NCBI GenBank assembly: GCA_024508355.1
Contig: JAMZEJ010000010.1
Span: 124,001-188,000, forward strand
From: Rhizosaccharibacter radicis
GTDB lineage: Bacteria; Pseudomonadota; Alphaproteobacteria; Acetobacterales; Acetobacteraceae
Direction: 5' to 3'
DNA length: 64,000 bases
Position numbers and translations under genes: made by a program. Below the pieces are notes generated by a model, which did not search any database, was not told where the DNA came from, and saw only the letters and a list, made by a program, of their open reading frames with translations. Shown here one piece after another: positions 27,412 to 37,652 of this stretch (the stretch's first letter is position 1; the number at the start of each line of letters is the position of its first letter).

Positions 27412-27590
27412 CCGGCCGCCGTGCCCCGGACATGCGCGCCGGATCGTCGCGCATAGGATCGTCGGGGGCAACATCGTCTTGCGCACCGGCGGGACGCACT
27501 CCTCACCGCGCCGCACGACACGAGGCGACGGTCCACGACGCCGGCGGCTGCGACGCGGCGACGGACATGGTCCGGATCGTCCGCCGATGA
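27408..27590 (+). CDS. Possible 60-residue coupling ORF between cysT and cysW
   Basis: An ATG at 27408 overlaps the cysT stop (ATGA), and its stop at 27588-27590 overlaps the cysW ATG (ATGA). The product is 60 residues, rich in Arg, Ala, Gly and Ser (starts MTGRRAPDMRAG, ends DMVRIVRR), with two Cys and no hydrophobic segment. I recognise no family. The double overlap would let ribosomes pass from cysT to cysW without release, so translation of the spacer is plausible even if the peptide does nothing. Chance cannot be excluded. Confidence 0.3.
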   Translation: MTGRRAPDMRAGSSRIGSSGATSSCAPAGRTPHRAARHEATVHDAGGCDAATDMVRIVRR

Positions 27591-28420
27591 GCGTGTCGCC
27601 GCCGCTGCGCCGCAGCCCGATGGCGCTGGGACTGACGCTGCTGGCCTGGCTGGCGGCGGTGCTGTTTCTGCTGCTGCCGCTCGCATCGCTCGGCACCGAG
27701 GCGCTTCGCAAGGGGCTCGGCGGCGTGCTGCGGGCGCTGGCGGACGACGACGCCCTCGCCGCGATCCGGCTGAGCGCCCTGGTGGTGGCAGTCTGCGTGC
27801 CGGTGAACACGGTGTGCGGTTTGTTCGCCGCCTACGCCCTCACCAAATACGATTTTCCGTTCCGCGGGCTGCTGCTGGTGCTGATCGAGCTGCCCTTGTC
27901 GGTGTCGCCGGTGGTGGCGGGGCTGGTATGGGTGTTGTTGTTCGGCGCCCATGGCTGGTTCGGGCCGTGGCTGGCGGCGCACAACATCGCCGTGGTGTTC
28001 GCGCTGCCGGGCATCCTTCTGGCGACCCTGTTCGTCACCTTTCCCTTCGTGGCCCGCACCGTGATGCCGGTGATGGAATCGCAGGGGCGGGCGCCGGAAG
28101 AAGCCGCCACCATGCTGGGTGCGGGGTTCGGCTCCGTGTTCCTGCGTGTGACCCTGCCCGAGATCCGCTGGGCGCTGCTCAGCGGCGTGCTGCTGTGCGC
28201 GGCCCGGGCGCTGGGCGAGTTCGGGGCCGTGTCGGTGGTCAGCGGCCACATCCCGGGCCAGACCGAAACCGTGCCGCTGCACATCGAGACGCTCTACAAC
28301 GGCTACGACACCGTCGGCGCCTTCTCGCTCGCCGCGGTGCTGGCCCTGTGTTCCGGCGCCATGGTCGCGTCCCGCACCCTGATGGACTGGCTGCGCGGCC
28401 GCCGGTCCGTCGCACGCTGA
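27587..28420 (+). CDS. cysW: Sulfate ABC transporter permease CysW
   Basis: 277 residues from the ATG at 27587. Six hydrophobic helices, the EAA loop ([21 protein letters not shown]) and CysW-type segments ([52 protein letters not shown]). It forms the second half of the sulfate channel. The start overlaps the stop of the 60-codon frame that fills the spacer after cysT. The ATPase gene follows 70 bases downstream with its own strong ribosome site. Confidence 0.94.
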   Translation: MSVSPPLRRSPMALGLTLLAWLAAVLFLLLPLASLGTEALRKGLGGVLRALADDDALAAIRLSALVVAVCVPVNTVCGLFAAYALTKYDFPFRGLLLVLIELPLSVSPVVAGLVWVLLFGAHGWFGPWLAAHNIAVVFALPGILLATLFVTFPFVARTVMPVMESQGRAPEEAATMLGAGFGSVFLRVTLPEIRWALLSGVLLCAARALGEFGAVSVVSGHIPGQTETVPLHIETLYNGYDTVGAFSLAAVLALCSGAMVASRTLMDWLRGRRSVAR

Positions 28421-28490
28421 TGCCGGCCGGCCTTTTCGCCGCGGCGCCAGACGCGCTTCCGCCCCCGTGCTTCCCCCGCTAGGAGGCGTC

Positions 28491-29582
28491 ATGGGCGTCG
28501 ATCTGCGCAACATCTCCTGCCTGTTCGGCCGCACGCCCGCCGTGCGCGACATCAGCCTGCGCGTGTCGAACGGCGAGTTCCTGGCGCTCGTGGGTCCGTC
28601 CGGGGCGGGCAAGACCACCCTGCTGCGCATCATCGCCGGGCTGGAGCCCAACTACACGGGCCAGCTTTCCATCGGTGCGCGCGACGTGACGCGGGTGCCG
28701 GCGCGGGAACGCAACATCGGCTTCGTGTTCCAGAACTACGCGCTGTTCCGGCACATGACGGTGGCCGAGAACGTCGCCTTCGGCCTCCGGGTGCGCCCCC
28801 GCAAGCGCCGCCCGGCGCGCGCGGCGATCGCGGCGCGGGTGAGCGAGCTGCTGGAGCTGGTGCAGGTCGGCCCGCTCGCGCAGCGCTACCCGACCCAGCT
28901 TTCCGGCGGGCAGCGTCAGCGGGTTGCCCTGGCACGCGCACTGGCCACCGAGCCGGAGCTGCTGCTGCTCGACGAGCCGTTCGGCGCCCTCGATCCGCTG
29001 GTGCGCAAGGAGATCCGCACCTGGCTGCGCCGTCTGCACGAGCGGCTGGGCCTCACCTCCATCCTGGTGACGCACGACCAGTCGGAAGCGCTGGAGGTGG
29101 CCGACCGGATCGCCGTGCTGCGGGACGGGTCGCTCGAACAGGTGGACACCCCCGACGCCCTGGAAGACCGGCCGAGCTCGTTGTTCGTGCACCAGTTCCT
29201 GGGCGAAACGGTGGGGTTCGACGCGTCCGCCGGCACCGACGGGGCCATCCTGTCGCTGAACGGGCCCTGGAACGGAACGCCGGCCCGGTTTCCGGAACCG
29301 GCCACGGCTCCCGGCCCCGGCCCCGGCCGCCGGCATCTGTCGCTGCGGCCCTGGGAGATCGGGCTCGAACCCACGGACGCGCAGGGCGCCGCCCGCGTGA
29401 CCGGGATGGGACGAGCCGGGCCGTTTCTGCGCTATGCCGTGCGCGCTCCCGATGGGTCGCACGCCGTGGAGGTCCTGCGTCCGTCGAGCTTGCCGCCCTT
29501 GCCCGAGGACGGCGGATGCGCGCTGGATCTGCGCCTCGCCCGGGTGTTCGCCCAGCCCGGCGCGGACGACACAGGGGCATGA
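28491..29582 (+). CDS. cysA: Sulfate ABC transporter ATP-binding protein CysA
   Basis: 363 residues from the ATG at 28491, which has AGGAGG 4 bases upstream; an in-frame upstream start at 28467 is unlikely. Walker [11 protein letters not shown]-loop [13 protein letters not shown], signature [15 protein letters not shown], Walker [13 protein letters not shown] and H-loop [14 protein letters not shown] are all intact. After about residue 235 comes a TOBE-like regulatory domain, here rich in Pro/Gly ([13 protein letters not shown]). It powers sulfate import with CysT/CysW/Sbp. A small hairpin (29605-29620) follows. Confidence 0.95.
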   Translation: MGVDLRNISCLFGRTPAVRDISLRVSNGEFLALVGPSGAGKTTLLRIIAGLEPNYTGQLSIGARDVTRVPARERNIGFVFQNYALFRHMTVAENVAFGLRVRPRKRRPARAAIAARVSELLELVQVGPLAQRYPTQLSGGQRQRVALARALATEPELLLLDEPFGALDPLVRKEIRTWLRRLHERLGLTSILVTHDQSEALEVADRIAVLRDGSLEQVDTPDALEDRPSSLFVHQFLGETVGFDASAGTDGAILSLNGPWNGTPARFPEPATAPGPGPGRRHLSLRPWEIGLEPTDAQGAARVTGMGRAGPFLRYAVRAPDGSHAVEVLRPSSLPPLPEDGGCALDLRLARVFAQPGADDTGA

Positions 29583-29604
29583 AAAAGCTGACGGCACGGT
29601 CAAA

Positions 29605-29620
29605 CCCACGCATTCGTGGG
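29605..29620 (+). terminator. Small hairpin after cysA
   Basis: CCCACG-CATT-CGTGGG is a perfect 6-base stem with a 4-base loop, 22 bases after the cysA stop. There is no T-run; it could attenuate read-through into the response regulator gene. Confidence 0.35.
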
Positions 29621-29645
29621 GCGACAAGCGCCCTTGAACCCTGCG

Positions 29646-30041
29646 ATGCACACGTTCGGGATGCTTCGTGGACTGGTTCAGATGCGCGTGCTGCTGGTGG
29701 AGGACGAGGAACCGATCCGCAGCATCATCGCCGAGGAGCTGCGCGAAGCCGGCTACGAGGTGGTGGAAGCGTCGGACGGGGACGAGGCGATGGCCCTGCT
29801 GGAACCTCCGGCCGATGCCTTCCGAATGCTGATCACCGACATCCACATGCCGGGCCGGGAAGACGGCATCGGCGTCGCCACCGCCTTCCGGCGTTCCCAC
29901 CCCGATCAGCCTCTGATCTTCACCACCGGCCGCCCGGAAGCGCTGGATCGCATCGGCACGCTCGGCAGCCACGAGGCGCTGCTGCTCAAGCCTTATCGCC
30001 CCCGGCAGCTGATCGCGGCGATGAAGCGGCTGACCGTCTGA
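29646..30041 (+). CDS. Single-domain response regulator (CheY-like receiver)
   Basis: 131 residues if started at ATG 29646; ATG 29682 (MRVLLVEDEEP) starts exactly at the receiver fold and is also possible. It has the acidic pair in LLVEDEEP, the phospho-acceptor Asp in LITDIHMPG (residue 65 from the longer start), a Thr in IFTTGRPE and the conserved Lys in LLLKPYRP. No output domain is present, so it acts by protein contact or as a phosphate relay. No kinase gene is in the window. It lies between cysA and the CysQ-like gene on the same strand; a link to sulfur control is only positional. Confidence 0.88.
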   Translation: MHTFGMLRGLVQMRVLLVEDEEPIRSIIAEELREAGYEVVEASDGDEAMALLEPPADAFRMLITDIHMPGREDGIGVATAFRRSHPDQPLIFTTGRPEALDRIGTLGSHEALLLKPYRPRQLIAAMKRLTV

Positions 30042-30255
30042 TCGTCCGCATCCCGGGCGTCGCACGGCGAAACATCGCGTGTCGCTCGGCGCACGCCGGA
30101 CCCACGGCCGGCATGCGCGATCGACGCCGCGGGCGCAGCGGGAGCGTTTCCCGCCCAACGCGGCCCGGCACCCCAGGCCGTCTTGGGAGCCGGGAATCAC
30201 GCCGGGCATTCCGGCCTCGAGAGCTGACGGCACTGCCGATCCCGGAAATTCCCGC

Positions 30256-31029
30256 GTGAGCTCGGTTCTCGCCTCCGCCGACGATCACGTGCTGGCCGGG
30301 CGGCTGGCGACGCTCGCCGGCGATCTGCTGATGTCCCTGCGCGGACACGGGCTGTTGACCGGCCGCCCGCTGGGCGACGCCGGCGACCGGATGAGCAACG
30401 CCGCCCTGCTGAGCGCGCTGCGGGCCCTGCGGCCGGACGACGCCGTGCTGTCGGAGGAGGAAGCCGCCGATCCCGCGCGCCTCGGCCAGGACCGGGTCTG
30501 GATCGTCGATCCGCTGGACGGCACCCGAGAATATGCGGAAGGCAGACCCGACTGGGCGGTGCACGTCGCATTGACGGTCGGGGGAGTTCCCGCCGCGGGT
30601 GCCGTCGCCCTGCCGGCGACGGGGCTGTGCTTTCTGTCGGGTGCTCCCGTTCCGGCACCGGCCGCCACCGCCGCGCCGCCGCGCATGGTGGTGAGCCGTT
30701 CCCGGCCCGCGCGCGAAGCCCTCCACGTCGCCCGCGCGCTGGACGCGGCACTGCTGCCGATGGGCTCCGCCGGCGCCAAGGCGATGGCGGTGCTGCGCGG
30801 CGAGGCCGACATCTATCTTCACGCCGGCGGCATGCATGAATGGGACAGTTGCGCGCCCGCCGCGGTGGCGCTGGCGTCCGGCCTCCATGCCAGCCGCATC
30901 GACGGCTCGCCGCTGCGCTACAACCGGGCCGAGACCTGGCTGCCGGACCTGCTGATCTGCCGCCGGGAATGGGCGGAACCCGTGCTGGCACTCGTACGGG
31001 CCACCGGCGACGGTTTCCACGGCGGCTGA
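30256..31029 (+). CDS. cysQ: CysQ-like 3'(2'),5'-bisphosphate nucleotidase (inositol monophosphatase family)
   Basis: 257 residues from GTG 30256; the frame extends upstream but that part is not family-like. Metal-binding motifs of the lithium-sensitive phosphatase family are present: LSEEEAAD (E67-E69), VWIVDPLDGTREYAEG (D85, D88) and EWDSCAPAAVALASG. CysQ hydrolyses adenosine 3',5'-bisphosphate, the by-product of PAPS reduction, so its place behind the sulfate importer makes sense. Other members of the family use inositol phosphate or histidinol phosphate, but context favours CysQ. It is shorter at the N-terminus than some homologues. Confidence 0.82.
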   Translation: MSSVLASADDHVLAGRLATLAGDLLMSLRGHGLLTGRPLGDAGDRMSNAALLSALRALRPDDAVLSEEEAADPARLGQDRVWIVDPLDGTREYAEGRPDWAVHVALTVGGVPAAGAVALPATGLCFLSGAPVPAPAATAAPPRMVVSRSRPAREALHVARALDAALLPMGSAGAKAMAVLRGEADIYLHAGGMHEWDSCAPAAVALASGLHASRIDGSPLRYNRAETWLPDLLICRREWAEPVLALVRATGDGFHGG

Positions 31030-31115
31030 CCGGCGGTGGCCGCTGCCGCGGCGGGCCGATCCTCAGACCCCGGCGCGTTAGGGGCGGATTAAGGTCGGGG
31101 CGTCAGGCTTCTGGC

Positions 31116-31886
31116 ATGGACAGCTCCCTTCTCGAAATGCCCGTGGCTGCCGTTCCGGCCTGCGACGGATGCCGGGGCGATCGCTTCTCCGTGCCGATCC
31201 GCATGGCCTTCCAGCCGATCGTCGGCGCGGACGGCACGGTGTTCGCGCAGGAGGCCCTGGTGCGCGGCCCGGCGGGCGAAGGGGCCGGCTTCGTGCTGTC
31301 GCAGATCACGGACGCCAACCGCTATGCGTTCGACCAGACCTGCCGCACCACGGCGATCGAGACCGCCGCGGCGCTGGGGCTGGGATCCAGCCTGTTGTCG
31401 ATCAACTTCAATCCCAACGCGATCTACGAGCCGGCGCGTTGCCTGCGCACCAGCGTCGCCGCGATCCGGCGGGCAGGGATCCGCGCCGACCAGGTGCTGT
31501 TCGAGATCGTGGAGAACGAGAAGCCGCTCGATCCCGGCCGTCTGCGGGACATCGTCGTCACCTACCAGGCGATGGGCTTCAAGGTCGCGCTGGACGATTT
31601 CGGCACCATGCACGCCAATCTCGACCTGTTCACCGAGCTCCGTCCCGACGTGCTGAAGATCGACATGAAGCTCGTGCGCGGCATCGACGCCGATCCGGTG
31701 CGCCGGGCGGTGCTGCGCGCGATGGTGGGGATGTGCGCCGAGCTTGACATCCGGCTGGTGGCGGAAGGGATCGAGACCGTTTCGGAGTTCGACACGCTGC
31801 GCGCGCTCGGGGTGTCGTTGTTCCAGGGCTTCCTGCTGGGCCGCCCGGTGCTGGACGGTTTCCACCGCCCGACCATGCCGCACTGA
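31116..31886 (+). CDS. Stand-alone EAL-domain protein
   Basis: 256 residues, a single EAL domain with no sensor. The catalytic set largely remains: EAL at 46-48, N98 in SINFNPNAI, E130 in LFEIVENE, D160-D161 in ALDDFG, K181 in KIDMKLVR and E217 in VAEGIET. The loop after DDFG, normally TGYSSL, reads TMHANLDLF, which may alter dimer contacts or activity. It likely hydrolyses c-di-GMP or works as a c-di-GMP-dependent partner in the cytoplasm. A short Cys-containing N-terminus (VPACDGCRGD) precedes the domain and could bind a metal or sense redox, which is speculation. Confidence 0.85.
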   Translation: MDSSLLEMPVAAVPACDGCRGDRFSVPIRMAFQPIVGADGTVFAQEALVRGPAGEGAGFVLSQITDANRYAFDQTCRTTAIETAAALGLGSSLLSINFNPNAIYEPARCLRTSVAAIRRAGIRADQVLFEIVENEKPLDPGRLRDIVVTYQAMGFKVALDDFGTMHANLDLFTELRPDVLKIDMKLVRGIDADPVRRAVLRAMVGMCAELDIRLVAEGIETVSEFDTLRALGVSLFQGFLLGRPVLDGFHRPTMPH

Positions 31887-32387
31887 CCGGGACCCGCAGC
31901 CCGAACGTCGCGTTCCGGCGGTCCGCGACGCCGGAGGTGGCGAGCGCCTCGCGGCGGGAGTGTGGCCGGCGAGGGCAAGAGATGTTCCGCTCTTGGCCTG
32001 GGCGTGTCGCGACCGGACCGTCGGCAGGGCGGCTCCACGCCGGCCGCATCTTCTCGCGGCCGGCCCCGCCGGCTTGGCCACGCCTGACCACCATGCGTTC
32101 AACCGGTGCCGACGTCCGGGATCCGGTGACATTCCAGCCTGCTGGGGCGGCAACCTGTTTTGCGGTTTGGTTCCCGGTCCGGAGCTGGAGCTGGGTCCGG
32201 CCCAGCCCGTTGCCGGTTCAGCGGCCACGGCCGGCGCCCATGCCGGCGCGGATATTCCGACCACCATCCCGCACCCGATCCAGCGCCGATGCCGGTCCTC
32301 GTTCCGTGCATGGCCGGAGGCAGCGTCGGCGCCGATACCGGTGCCGGCGCTACCCAATCCCCTCGCCCGCGCGCTAACCTCCGCCCC
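31887..32387. other. 501-base intergenic region
   Basis: GC-rich, no convincing gene on either strand. Repeated CCGGTGCCG-type words occur near 32104 and 32335 but form no clear repeat unit. The end must hold the promoter of the Lrp gene; I see no strong consensus. Confidence 0.35.
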
Positions 32388-32816
32388 ATGGAGCGCGACG
32401 GCATCGACGGGCGGCTGATCGAGATGCTCGGCGCCAACGCGCGCCTGCCCGCGGCCGAGCTCGGCCGGCGCCTCGGCCTGTCGCGCACCACCGTGCAGAG
32501 CCGCATCGAGCGCCTGGAACGCGACGGCGCCATCCTCGGCTACACCGTGCGGCTGCCGGCGCCGAGCCCGGCGGGCGTGTCCGCCCACGTGCTGGTGACG
32601 CTGGCGCCCAAGAAGACCGCCTCGGTGGAAGCCATGCTGCGCCGCATGCCGCAGGTGCGCGAGTTGCACGCCGTGAGCGGCAATGTCGATCTCGTGGCCT
32701 ATGTGCGCGGCCGCGACACCGACGAGATCGACCAGGTCATCGACCGCATCGGCGCCCTCGACGGCGTGGTGCGCACCAACTCCATGATCGTCCTGTCCAC
32801 CCGGATTTCCCGATGA
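32388..32816 (+). CDS. Lrp/AsnC-family transcriptional regulator
   Basis: 142 residues from the ATG at 32388. An N-terminal helix-turn-helix (about 3-50: LIEMLGANARLPAAELGRRLG, SRTTVQSRIERLERDG) is followed by a RAM/ACT ligand domain (about 65-140: VSAHVLVTLAPKKTASVE, VRELHAVSGNVDLVAYVRG). Proteins of this type sense amino acids and often control one catabolic gene next to them. Here the stop overlaps the start of a 2-oxoadipate dioxygenase gene (32813-32816), so lysine or a lysine catabolite is the best guess for the effector (inference). Confidence 0.9.
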   Translation: MERDGIDGRLIEMLGANARLPAAELGRRLGLSRTTVQSRIERLERDGAILGYTVRLPAPSPAGVSAHVLVTLAPKKTASVEAMLRRMPQVRELHAVSGNVDLVAYVRGRDTDEIDQVIDRIGALDGVVRTNSMIVLSTRISR

Positions 32817-34093
32817 GCGACATCCTGTCCCCGACCGCCCCTGCCAGCCCTTCCGGACACGACCGGCCGGACGACGTTCTGCTCTCCCCGGACGTCCTGC
32901 GGGCCCGTTTCGCCCAGGCGATGTCGGATCTCTACCGCCAGGAGGTGCCGCAATACGGCGCGCTGCTGGAACTGGTCGGGGCCGTGAACGCGGAACAGCC
33001 CCATCCGCCGGAGGAGCGGGTGGCCGTGGAGCGGCACGGCGCCATCCGCCTCGGCACCGCGGCCGAGCTGTCGGGCATGCGCCGCCTGTTCGCCGCCTTC
33101 GGCATGAGGCCGGTCGGCTATTACGACCTGTCGCCCGCCGGGGTACCCGTGCACTCCACCGCGTTCCGCCCGGTGACCACCGAAGCGCTCGCCCGCAACC
33201 CGTTCCGGGTGTTCACCTCCCTGCTCCGGCTCGACCTGATCGCCGACCCCGGCCTGCGCGCCGAAGCGGAAGCGATCCTGCGGAACCGCGACATCTTCGC
33301 GCCCGGCGTGCTGGCGACGGCCGACCGGGCTGCCGGCGCCGGCGGTCTCTCCCAACGGGAAGCCCAGGACTTCATCCAGGGCGCGCTCCACAGCTTCCGC
33401 TGGCACGACACCGCCCCGGTGTCCGGCACGCTGTATCGCCGCCTGCGCGCGGCGCATCCGTTGATCGCCGACGTGGTGTGCTTCCGCGGCCCGCACATCA
33501 ACCACCTGACGCCGCGCACCCTCGATATCGACGCCGTGCAGGCCGGCATGGCGGCGCGCGGCATGAACCCGAAGGCCAGCATCGAGGGTCCACCCCGCCG
33601 CCAGGTGCCGATCCTGCTGCGCCAGACCAGCTTCAAGGCGCTGGAGGAACCGATCCGCTTCACCGGCGGTCCGGCCGACGACGAGGCCGGCACCCACACC
33701 GCGCGCTTCGGCGAGGTGGAACAGCGCGGCGTGGCGCTCACCCCCAAGGGCCGTGCCCTGTACGACCGGCTGCTGGCGGATGCCCAGGCCGACGGCGGGC
33801 CCGGCGCCCTGGAGAAGCATTTCGCCGCCTTTCCCGACGACGCGCCCAGCCTGCTGCGCGAGGAGCTCGCCTTTTTCCGCGAGGGCGATCCCGGACGGCC
33901 CGTGACCTACGAGGATTTCCTGCCCGTCAGCGCCGCCGGCATCTTCCGCTCCAATCTCGGCGACGCGGCGGGGAACGACGCCCGGGCCGCCTCCCCGCGC
34001 CGGGAGATGTTCGTGCAGGCGCTCGGCGCGGAGCCGCTGGACGAGATGCGGCTCTACCGGATCGAGGCCGAGGGGAGCACCGCGACGGTCTGA
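32813..34093 (+). CDS. hglS: 2-oxoadipate dioxygenase/decarboxylase (DUF1338, HglS-like)
   Basis: 426 residues. The family (YdcJ/HglS) converts 2-oxoadipate to D-2-hydroxyglutarate with a mononuclear iron, in bacterial D-lysine catabolism. The metal ligands known in Pseudomonas HglS (two His and one Glu) align with H75 in VERHGAIRLG, H231 in HINHLTPRT and E301 in RFGEVEQRG here, with the expected spacing. PRRQVPILLRQTSFKALEEP is the substrate-loop region. It is translationally coupled to the upstream Lrp regulator. No other lysine-degradation gene is in the window. Confidence 0.9.
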   Translation: MSDILSPTAPASPSGHDRPDDVLLSPDVLRARFAQAMSDLYRQEVPQYGALLELVGAVNAEQPHPPEERVAVERHGAIRLGTAAELSGMRRLFAAFGMRPVGYYDLSPAGVPVHSTAFRPVTTEALARNPFRVFTSLLRLDLIADPGLRAEAEAILRNRDIFAPGVLATADRAAGAGGLSQREAQDFIQGALHSFRWHDTAPVSGTLYRRLRAAHPLIADVVCFRGPHINHLTPRTLDIDAVQAGMAARGMNPKASIEGPPRRQVPILLRQTSFKALEEPIRFTGGPADDEAGTHTARFGEVEQRGVALTPKGRALYDRLLADAQADGGPGALEKHFAAFPDDAPSLLREELAFFREGDPGRPVTYEDFLPVSAAGIFRSNLGDAAGNDARAASPRREMFVQALGAEPLDEMRLYRIEAEGSTATV

Positions 34094-34202
34094 GCCGGCT
34101 CCCGGGCACCGCCCGCGGCCTGGCGGCATCGCCAAGCGGCCTCGTCACCGGAGAACCTGATCGCGGACGGGCGGCCGCACCGGCCGGGGATGACGGAACG
34201 GG

Positions 34203-35525
34203 TCAGGCCGGAACTTCGCGGAAGCGGTTGCGGCGCCGGGACAACCAGATCGTGCCGCCGAACGCCGTCCCGAAACCCGCATAATAGCCGATGTCGGCCC
34301 CGCCCAGCGCCCGCGCCACCGGCCCCACGTAAAGGTCGCTGCTGGAAAAAAGCACGATCGTCAGCACCGATACCGACACGAACAGGGTCGCCTCCGCCGT
34401 CCAGGAGCGCCCGGCTTCCAGCGAGGCACCGGGGCGGCACCACCAGTCGGCGAGCACGATGCCGGTCCAGGGGGCGATCCAGTACAGCGTGACCACGAGG
34501 TAGCTCGTGTAGAGCTCGGCATAACGGCCATGCCCCAGCACCGCGAGCACGAAGCCGAGCAGCGCGGTGGCGATCGCCGCCCACACCCGCCCCACCCGCA
34601 CCCCGGCCGAGATCAGGCTGTAGGACGCGGTGTTGTCGTTGAACGAGTTGCCGGTGATCGAGCTCATGGCGAGCAGCGCCAGCGCCAGCGGTCCCAGCGC
34701 GCCCGCCGCATGCTGCAGGCCGCCGATCACCGCCGCCGGGGTGCCTTCTCCCATGGCCCGCGCGGTGAACAGCCCCAGCAGCTGGAACGGCGCCGACGAC
34801 AGCAGCAGCCCTGCCAGGGCACGACCCACCACCGCACGCGGGGGCGTGTCGGCCGGCAGATAGCGGGTGTAGTCCGAGGAATAGGACGCCCAGGACAGGT
34901 TGAAGCTGGCCAGGATCGCCACCGCCAGCACGAAGGCAGGCCATCCGGCGGTGGCGGCCGGCGCAGGCACGCCGCCATCGCGCAGCGCCAGCAGCCCGAT
35001 CGCCACCAGCCCCGCCAGCAGCACCGCGCCCAGATATTTCTGCAGGATCTGCACCACGTGGTGGCCGTAGATGCTGGCCGTCATCTGCAGGGCGGCGAGG
35101 ATCGCGAGCGCCGGGGCGAAGCTCAGCGGCACGCCGCCCCAGGCCGCCAGCGCGGTGAAGGCCACGGCCGCCGGCACGTTGTTCACCGCGTCCCAGCCCA
35201 CGCAGTAGATCCAGTTCAGGAAGGCCGGCAGCCGCAGCCCGTCCCGCCCCAGCACCCGGCGCGAGGCTTCCATCTGCGGCACCCCCGTGACCGGACCGAT
35301 CACCGCCGCCAGCGCCACCGGCACCGCGCCCAGCAGGTTGCCCAGCACGATCGCCGCGATCCCCCAGGCCGGCGACAGCCCCAGATGCACCAGCAGCACC
35401 CCGGTCACCCAGCCGCCCGGCCCGAGGTTCGGGGAGAAATGGCTCCAGAACACCCGGTCCAGCGTCATGTGCCGCCGGTCCGCCGGCACCGGACGCGTCA
35501 CGGCGCCCGTTCCGGCTTCCTCCAT
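34203..35525 (-). CDS. NCS1-family cytosine/purine-type permease
   Basis: 440 residues from ATG 35525; the frame extends to a TTG at 35627 through a Gly-rich stretch unlikely to be translated. About 12 helices. NCS1 markers include the SHFSPNLGPGGWVTGVLL start of helix 1, IVLGNLLGAVPVALAA, a substrate-site FNLSWASYSSDYTRYLP segment and GNSFNDNTASYS. CodB-branch members take up cytosine or other nucleobases; allantoin or thiamine precursors are also possible. It stands alone, convergent with the dioxygenase gene. Substrate is not determined. Confidence 0.85.
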   Translation of the reverse strand: MEEAGTGAVTRPVPADRRHMTLDRVFWSHFSPNLGPGGWVTGVLLVHLGLSPAWGIAAIVLGNLLGAVPVALAAVIGPVTGVPQMEASRRVLGRDGLRLPAFLNWIYCVGWDAVNNVPAAVAFTALAAWGGVPLSFAPALAILAALQMTASIYGHHVVQILQKYLGAVLLAGLVAIGLLALRDGGVPAPAATAGWPAFVLAVAILASFNLSWASYSSDYTRYLPADTPPRAVVGRALAGLLLSSAPFQLLGLFTARAMGEGTPAAVIGGLQHAAGALGPLALALLAMSSITGNSFNDNTASYSLISAGVRVGRVWAAIATALLGFVLAVLGHGRYAELYTSYLVVTLYWIAPWTGIVLADWWCRPGASLEAGRSWTAEATLFVSVSVLTIVLFSSSDLYVGPVARALGGADIGYYAGFGTAFGGTIWLSRRRNRFREVPA

Positions 35526-35815
35526 CAGCCCCGACACGCCATTCCCCCGTCCCGTGCCGCCATCCGTGCCCGCCGCGCTGCCGCCGTTTTCCGCCCAATC
35601 ATTCCCGATGAGGTTCCCGCCTGCCAAGCGGCCACCCCCGTCCCCGTGTTCCCGGAAGGCGATGGCCGGCTATCCTCGCCGACGGCCCTGCGCCATCGCC
35701 GCCTCACCTCCTATATCGGGATGGTCGCCGGCGGAGGGTTTCCGCCGCCGCGGCGACGCGGCCTCATGCCCCATGCCTCATGCCTTAGCCCGAACCGTTT
35801 CCAGGACCCGTTGCC

Positions 35816-36988
<1,173 letters not shown>

Positions 36989-37040
36989 CCCGCGCCGCCG
37001 GCGGCCGGCCGATCGGGATCGTCGATCGGGCACCCGGGAA

Positions 37041-37652
37041 TCAGGGAGCCGCGGGCTCGCCGCGCAGCACCAGCGACAGGCGCATCAGGATGGCGGCCGT
37101 GGCCCCCCAGATCTCGTGTTCAGGATGCGGCCACAGCCAGGAGCCGCGCCGGAGCCCTTCCGCGATGCGGCGGGGAGCGGCCGGATCGGTCAGCACCGAC
37201 AGGAGCAGCGGAAAGATCGCCGCCACCTCGCTCGCCGACGGGCTCCAGCGTGCTTCGGGCGACAGGATCCCCACCACCGGCACGATGGAAAAGCCGCTGC
37301 CTCGGGTCGGCTGATCCGGCAGCCGCCCGAGGAGCCGCACCGTCGCGGGGTCGAGGCCGATTTCTTCCCGGGCCTCGCGCAGGGCGGTGCGCTCGGGCGT
37401 GCCGTCTTCCGGCTCCGGCCGGCCCCCGGGAAAACCCACCTGGCCGGGATGATGGCGCAGGGCCGCCGCACGCCTGGTCAGCAGCACGAACGGCGCTGGT
37501 CCGGGAACGATCGGCACCAGGACGGCGGCGCGGCGCGGCGTCCCGGGAAGCGCTTCCATCCCGGGCCACGCCGCGCCGCCGGGGAGCAACCCTCCGTCCA
37601 GCACCCGGCGCAGCTCGGCACCTGCCGCCGCCTCGTCTCGCTCCGCGCTCAT
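37041..37652 (-). CDS. NUDIX hydrolase, CoA pyrophosphatase type (NudL-like)
   Basis: 203 residues from the ATG at 37652 (GGAG immediately upstream). The frame continues to 37949 but that part is low-complexity. The Nudix box is complete (GGRPEPEDGTPERTALREAR then EEIGL) and is preceded by the CoA-pyrophosphatase signature LLTRRAAALRHHPGQVGFPGG. These enzymes split CoA or acyl-CoA into phosphopantetheine and 3',5'-ADP. It is convergent with the thiolase gene across a 52-base gap. Start position is uncertain. Confidence 0.85.
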   Translation of the reverse strand: MSAERDEAAAGAELRRVLDGGLLPGGAAWPGMEALPGTPRRAAVLVPIVPGPAPFVLLTRRAAALRHHPGQVGFPGGRPEPEDGTPERTALREAREEIGLDPATVRLLGRLPDQPTRGSGFSIVPVVGILSPEARWSPSASEVAAIFPLLLSVLTDPAAPRRIAEGLRRGSWLWPHPEHEIWGATAAILMRLSLVLRGEPAAP

